Part shown: piece after piece, positions 41,149 to 44,079 of the stretch
Layout of the letters: the number at the start of each line of letters is the position of its first letter
Position numbering within the stretch: position 1 is the stretch's first letter
Source: Lentisphaerota bacterium
GTDB lineage: Bacteria; Verrucomicrobiota; Kiritimatiellia; RFP12; UBA1067
Direction of reading: 5' to 3'
DNA: 44,079 nucleotides
Assembly: GCA_015061665.1 (NCBI GenBank)
Contig: SUWC01000019.1
Coordinates: forward strand, 1-44,079
Program-made: the position numbers and the translations under genes
The notes under the pieces: generated by a model
Database searches by the model: none
The model's input: only the letters and a program-made list of their open reading frames with translations
What the model was told of the DNA's origin: nothing

Positions 41149-42135
41149 TTAGGGGTTTACCTCCTGGTCGCGCATCATCATGATTTTTCGTCGGGTGAGG
41201 GGGCCGAAGGTCATGGGTGCGATGCCTTTAGCGTCAAGCATCTGGTTGGCGGCTTTAAGTAGATCCTCCATCTCTTCGGTTGTCATCTCGCCATCGCTAT
41301 TCTTGACCATCTCGTGCATCTGCTGCTTGAGTTCCTGCTTGTAGCGAGCAAGGTCTTGCATCTCCTTGCGTGTGTCAAGCATGATCTGCTCAATGTCCTC
41401 GCCGCGATCAAGGGCTTCCTTAAGTTCTATTTTCGCCTGAATGACATTGCGCTTCAGCGCCGCATCCTCCGGGGTGTCGTCCTGGGAGACGATAATAGGA
41501 TGCTGGAGAGATTCCAGGAAGTCGCGTTTGAAGCGTCCGTTGTAGCGCGGTGTGCCGACAAGTCCTTGCCCCGGCTCCATCGAAAGGAATCCGGCGATCT
41601 CGTTTTCGCAGGCGTGGTCGAATATCTCGTACTTGCCCTTTATGGATGCCGTGGCGGAGTTGGTCACAACGCCAAGAACGCGATGAATGCGACCGGACGG
41701 GAGCTTGATGTAGCCGTTGACCGTCTCCCCAACCTTCGTCGGACGGGCGTTGGGGTCGATTTTCGGCGGCTCTTCGACTTTCTCTTCGACATGCTTTGGC
41801 TCAACCTTTACGGGAGTCACCTCATGTATTTTGGCAGGCTTCTTCGGCGTCGCCTCTTCGGGAGCGGATGCCTTGTCTTTCGTCAGATACAGGAAAGCGC
41901 CTACAGCGACGGCGACGACAATCACGCCTGCGACGAGACCCTTTGCGACGGCGGGATTCTTCTTGTCCACGGCGGGTCTGCGCGGCTTCGCCTTGCCGTT
42001 CGTCTCTTCAATGCGAATGGCGGCGACTCCGCGCTTGGCGAGTTCATCGAACACGCCTTTGCGATCTTCTGCGGCAATCTGGATGACATCTTGCTTTCCA
42101 TCCTTGCCGCGAAAGGTGACAGAAAAATTTTTCAT
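41149..42135 (-). CDS. A-family membrane protein, copy A5
   Basis: Function unknown. From ATG 42135 there are 328 residues. The N-terminal module is VTFRGKDGKQDVIQIAAEDR then VFDELAKRGVAAIRIEE, with a transmembrane helix at about 65-84. A Pro/Lys/Glu-rich spacer (about 88-130) follows, then a periplasmic domain with GRIHRVLGVVTN, and a helical C-terminus (LKEALDRGEDIEQIML, ANQMLDAKGIAPMTFGP). It is the longest copy. The -10 box lies 8 bp before the ATG and no ribosome site fits, implying a leaderless message, as for the transposase. An in-frame start at 42270 would lie upstream of the promoter and is rejected. Confidence 0.8.
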   Translation of the reverse strand: MKNFSVTFRGKDGKQDVIQIAAEDRKGVFDELAKRGVAAIRIEETNGKAKPRRPAVDKKNPAVAKGLVAGVIVVAVAVGAFLYLTKDKASAPEEATPKKPAKIHEVTPVKVEPKHVEEKVEEPPKIDPNARPTKVGETVNGYIKLPSGRIHRVLGVVTNSATASIKGKYEIFDHACENEIAGFLSMEPGQGLVGTPRYNGRFKRDFLESLQHPIIVSQDDTPEDAALKRNVIQAKIELKEALDRGEDIEQIMLDTRKEMQDLARYKQELKQQMHEMVKNSDGEMTTEEMEDLLKAANQMLDAKGIAPMTFGPLTRRKIMMMRDQEVNP

Positions 42136-42143
42136 TGATGCGT

Positions 42144-42173
42144 AGTATACCAAAATATCCCCGTTGCGGTCAA
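42144..42173 (-). promoter_or_regulatory. Promoter of A5-B3-A4, leaderless geometry
   Basis: The minus strand has TTGACC (42168-42173), 18 bp, and TGGTATACT with the -10 at 42144-42149. The ATG at 42135 is 8 bp after the -10, exactly as in the transposase gene. Confidence 0.75.
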
Positions 42174-42380
42174 TGAGAGAACTTGAAAATGTTTTAGTAA
42201 AATGCAATAATATGGGCTTTTTAAGAGCAATTCGACGCAATAAAAAAGAGTTGACAGTCAGGCCATGCACAAAGGACTACACACCGCTCGCGCCGATCCA
42301 CGCCCCATCGCGCCATCTTGCGGGACGTTGGCCTGTGTCGCGTTCCGGCGCGAGGGGCGGACACTCGCCCAGCCTGAAGC

Positions 42381-42414
42381 AAAAAGCCCGACACGCGGCA
42401 ACGTGGCGGGCTTG
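42381..42414 (-). terminator. Terminator after the 42440-43195 gene
   Basis: On the minus strand AAGCCCGCCACG / CGTGTCGGGCTT-like arms, with small mismatches and a loop of a few bases, are followed by TTTGC. It lies about 25 bp after the gene's stop. Confidence 0.7.
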
Positions 42415-42439
42415 TGTGGCGAGATGCAGGCTTTGGCCG

Positions 42440-43195
42440 TCAGAGAGCGCTTCGCATGGCGTTCCACTCGTCGAGCTTCGCCCAGAACGCGCTGCCCTTG
42501 CGCTTCATGTCCTTCTTCGCCCTGCGGCAGATTCCCTGCATCCTTTCTGCGACCTCGATGATGACCTTCAAGGCTTCGCCGATTCCATGCAAGAAGTCGG
42601 GAATCCGCTCAAGTTTCAACATCGCGGCGGACTCGACGATGTTGCCGAAGTCCTGTGCGAGGTCGCGGAACACCCGCGTCCGGAACCGCTCGGGCGCACA
42701 GCGCAGGCGGTAGTCGTTGTCGCTTGCCGAGACAAACGAGCGGAGGATGTTGCGCACCGCCGAGGCGCTTGCCATGTCCCGCTTCACGTCCGCAAGCTCC
42801 GATGCGTACTTCTTCGGCACGCTCGACCCGTCGCGTATCGCATCGGTGAGCTTCTTGCCGATTCGCAGCCAATCGGAAAGCGTCCATATCCTTTCGCCAG
42901 CGAATATCGCCGCCGTCTTCTCGTCGAAGTCGTGTATGAGCGTCATGAAGTCCTCGCACTCCGTGAGCGCGACGAAACTTGCGGAGAGCTTATCCGCACG
43001 CTCCGCGATTCCGCCCCAACGCCGCATCCTCTCCTCGCAGGAGGCTTTCGTCGCCTCAAGCTGGCGCAGTCCGTCCTCAAGCGCGGGGAGCGCCTTCGCC
43101 TTTACGAAGTCGTAGAACGCCGGCCCACCGACCACTGCGGTGCGCCTCGACCAGTCGATTCCGCTTTCCCAATTTTCGTAGCTTTCCGTCATCAT
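42440..43195 (-). CDS. Hypothetical helical protein
   Basis: Not recognised. From ATG 43195 (or the adjacent ATG 43192), with GAAAGGAC upstream, there are about 251 residues (MMTESYENWESGIDW). The protein is almost entirely alpha-helical and charged, with no signal peptide or membrane helix. Recognisable segments are ALPALEDGLRQLEATKAS, a central RIGKKLTDAIRDGSSVPK, and a C-terminal helical hairpin (EVAERMQGICRRAKKDMKRK). The upstream leader shares a 33-bp block with that of the zinc-ribbon gene at 43647. Such helical proteins are common in gut phage and conjugative element cargo, but nothing here proves that. It ends at a strong hairpin. Confidence 0.7.
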   Translation of the reverse strand: MMTESYENWESGIDWSRRTAVVGGPAFYDFVKAKALPALEDGLRQLEATKASCEERMRRWGGIAERADKLSASFVALTECEDFMTLIHDFDEKTAAIFAGERIWTLSDWLRIGKKLTDAIRDGSSVPKKYASELADVKRDMASASAVRNILRSFVSASDNDYRLRCAPERFRTRVFRDLAQDFGNIVESAAMLKLERIPDFLHGIGEALKVIIEVAERMQGICRRAKKDMKRKGSAFWAKLDEWNAMRSAL

Positions 43196-43253
43196 CGTGT
43201 CCTTTCGTTTTTTGGTTTCGAGGGTGCCCACCTCGGCCACCCAACGGTGACAC

Positions 43254-43286
43254 ATGATGCCGTAATAGTCCAGGAATAGCAACGGC
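43254..43286 (-). promoter_or_regulatory. Conserved upstream block 1
   Basis: A 33-bp block, 29 positions identical to the block at 43932-43964. On the minus strand it contains TTGCTA and a GCCGT / ACGGC dyad. It lies about 60 bp before the ATG of the 42440-43195 gene. Confidence 0.6.
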
Positions 43287-43307
43287 GAATATGAACTATT
43301 TTTGCAT

Positions 43308-43334
43308 GAAAAAACCGAGCGATGAATCGCTCGG
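43308..43334 (-). terminator. Terminator after the 43365 gene
   Basis: On the minus strand CCGAGCGAT / ATCGCTCGG with a 2-nt loop, followed by TTTTTTC. A textbook hairpin, about 30 bp after the small gene's stop. Confidence 0.85.
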
Positions 43335-43364
43335 CGCAGGACATGAAAATTGGCTCCTCATTGG

Positions 43365-43574
43365 CTATCCAAGTTCCCATCGGGCGATCTCATCGCCGCC
43401 CCGCGTTGTGACCACCCACTCGCCGTTACCGTAGTCCACGACCTCGCCGCCGTGGTCTGCCGCGATCTCCGCCGCGTCACGCTTCACGGATTCAATCGCC
43501 TCATCCTTTGATTTGAATGTGCGCGTCTCGCTTCCATAGCCCGACGCGCTGAACCTGACCGTTGTCTTTACCAT
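43365..43574 (-). CDS. Small hypothetical protein (69 aa)
   Basis: Not recognised. The start has AAAGGATC upstream. The 69 residues look like a compact alpha-beta domain: a first strand (TTVRFSASGYG), a helix (SKDEAIESVKRDAAEIAADH), then two short strands (GEVVDYGNGEWVVTTR). There is no signal peptide and no cysteine. It lies 72 bp after the zinc-ribbon gene with its own terminator, so the two may be cotranscribed. Genes of this size in this setting are often mobile-element accessory genes. Confidence 0.65.
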   Translation of the reverse strand: MVKTTVRFSASGYGSETRTFKSKDEAIESVKRDAAEIAADHGGEVVDYGNGEWVVTTRGGDEIARWELG

Positions 43575-43646
43575 CTTGACGATCCTTTATTCTTCGCCGT
43601 AGTCGCACTATCCGCGAGGCTGTCGCGGACAGTGCGCCGACTTGTC

Positions 43647-43859
43647 TCACAGGCCTATTCCCTTGAAGTTCCTGTCCCCCGCGCGGACCGCCGCGATTTC
43701 GGCGTCGCAGGCCGCCTTGTAGTCGGGACGCTCGCGCTCCTTAGCCGAGCAGTCCATGCAGATCGTCTGCTCGTTGAACATCGACATGATCCGCGCTCCG
43801 TCAAGCGGCCGCCCGCATCTGTCGCATGTCCGCTTCGTGAAGAATCTGTCGTTTGCCAT
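43647..43859 (-). CDS. Small zinc-ribbon protein
   Basis: The 70-residue product begins at ATG 43859 (MANDRFFTKRTCDRCG) with GAAAGGA upstream. Two cysteine pairs (CDRC and CMDC) form a zinc ribbon, separated by a SMFNEQTI segment. The C-terminus has KERERPDYKAACDAEIAAVRAG and NFKGIGL. Proteins of nearly this sequence pattern occur widely in gut bacterial mobile elements, with unknown function; this is from memory of the family. A longer frame starting at 43931 runs through the leader and lacks a ribosome site. Confidence 0.78.
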   Translation of the reverse strand: MANDRFFTKRTCDRCGRPLDGARIMSMFNEQTICMDCSAKERERPDYKAACDAEIAAVRAGDRNFKGIGL

Positions 43860-43931
43860 CTTGTCGTTCCTTTCGTTTTGGTTTTTTCCGTCGTTCCTCG
43901 CGGAGGCCTTTCCCCCGTTGGAACAGCGCAT

Positions 43932-43964
43932 ATGATGCCGTAATACTTCACGGATAGCAACGGC
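43932..43964 (-). promoter_or_regulatory. Conserved upstream block 2
   Basis: Same 33-bp block as at 43254-43286: ATGATGCCGTAATA and ATAGCAACGGC (plus strand) are identical in both, separated by 8 bp of which 4 differ. It lies about 72 bp before the zinc-ribbon ATG. Confidence 0.6.
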
Positions 43965-44027
43965 CCATTTGAAGATTTCTGATTATTTTTTTCGCCCGCA
44001 GAACGTCGGCAATTCCGCACGGCAAAA

Positions 44028-44055
44028 ACAAACCCCGCCCTTGCGCAGGACGGGG
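44028..44055 (-). terminator. Terminator of a gene beyond the right edge
   Basis: On the minus strand CCCCGTCC / GGGCGGGG with an 8-nt loop, then TTTGTTTTTG. It should end a minus-strand gene lying to the right of the window. Confidence 0.75.
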
Positions 44056-44079
44056 TCATTCGACTCGCTGTCTCGTTCG

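Larger units (their letters stand above)
42136..42439. other. Gene-free region upstream of A5
   Basis: These 304 bp contain the A5 promoter at the left and the terminator of the 42440 gene at the right. Between them is an AT-rich stretch (42170-42260) with no supported gene. Confidence 0.55.

Overview
The window looks like a chromosomal segment from a Gram-negative anaerobe of the PVC superphylum, most probably a gut-type member of Kiritimatiellota. This is an inference from gene content. Two secreted proteins end in the same PEP-CTERM-like tail (PEPTSGLLMLLGLAGLAL plus basic residues), there are repeat proteins with a VVGYNT-like mature end, and the metabolic genes lean on iron-sulfur chemistry (HydE, fused ferredoxins). 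No rRNA, tRNA or CRISPR array was found.

Left half, 1-23654: a compact, GC-rich array read entirely on the minus strand. Four transcription units can be read from promoters and start/stop overlaps. They are aroQ-leuA-leuC-hydE; aldo/keto reductase - membrane ferredoxin/DUF1893 fusion - two GYF-domain EVPVE-repeat proteins - pnp - xerD; metY - ybeY - amidase - addA-like - hrpB; and metG - tadC-like - FHA protein, the last running off the left edge.

Middle, 23735-29510: a junction with accessory DNA. It holds a phage-type tyrosine integrase with low-complexity repeats inserted in its reading frame, and a REP-associated transposase with REP-like palindromes in and beside it (a fourth copy sits inside metG). 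It also holds an orphan copy (A1) of a membrane protein family that recurs further right, a DUF1653-nudC pair, and fused remnants of a short-chain dehydrogenase and a histidine kinase.

Right, 29556-32875: an AT-rich two-gene island coding for a HEPN-motif protein and a membrane-anchored coiled-coil protein, a candidate defence module.

32967-39112: the most unusual structure. A four-gene cassette, R (repeat protein lacking a signal peptide) - PC (PEP-CTERM protein) - A (single-pass membrane protein) - B (secreted protein), is present twice in mirror image. The copies converge on a shared terminator near 36.13 kb, and near-identical 24-bp inverted repeats mark both outer ends. A further A-B-A set lies at 39582-42135, so the window carries five A and three B paralogs. 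The A gene lies directly upstream of B in every pair, with gaps of 1, 6 and 28 nt. I do not recognise a characterised function for A or B; a membrane-anchored/secreted partnership acting on surface proteins is the best inference.

42440-44079: small genes of unknown function with a conserved 33-bp upstream block, resembling cargo of another mobile element.
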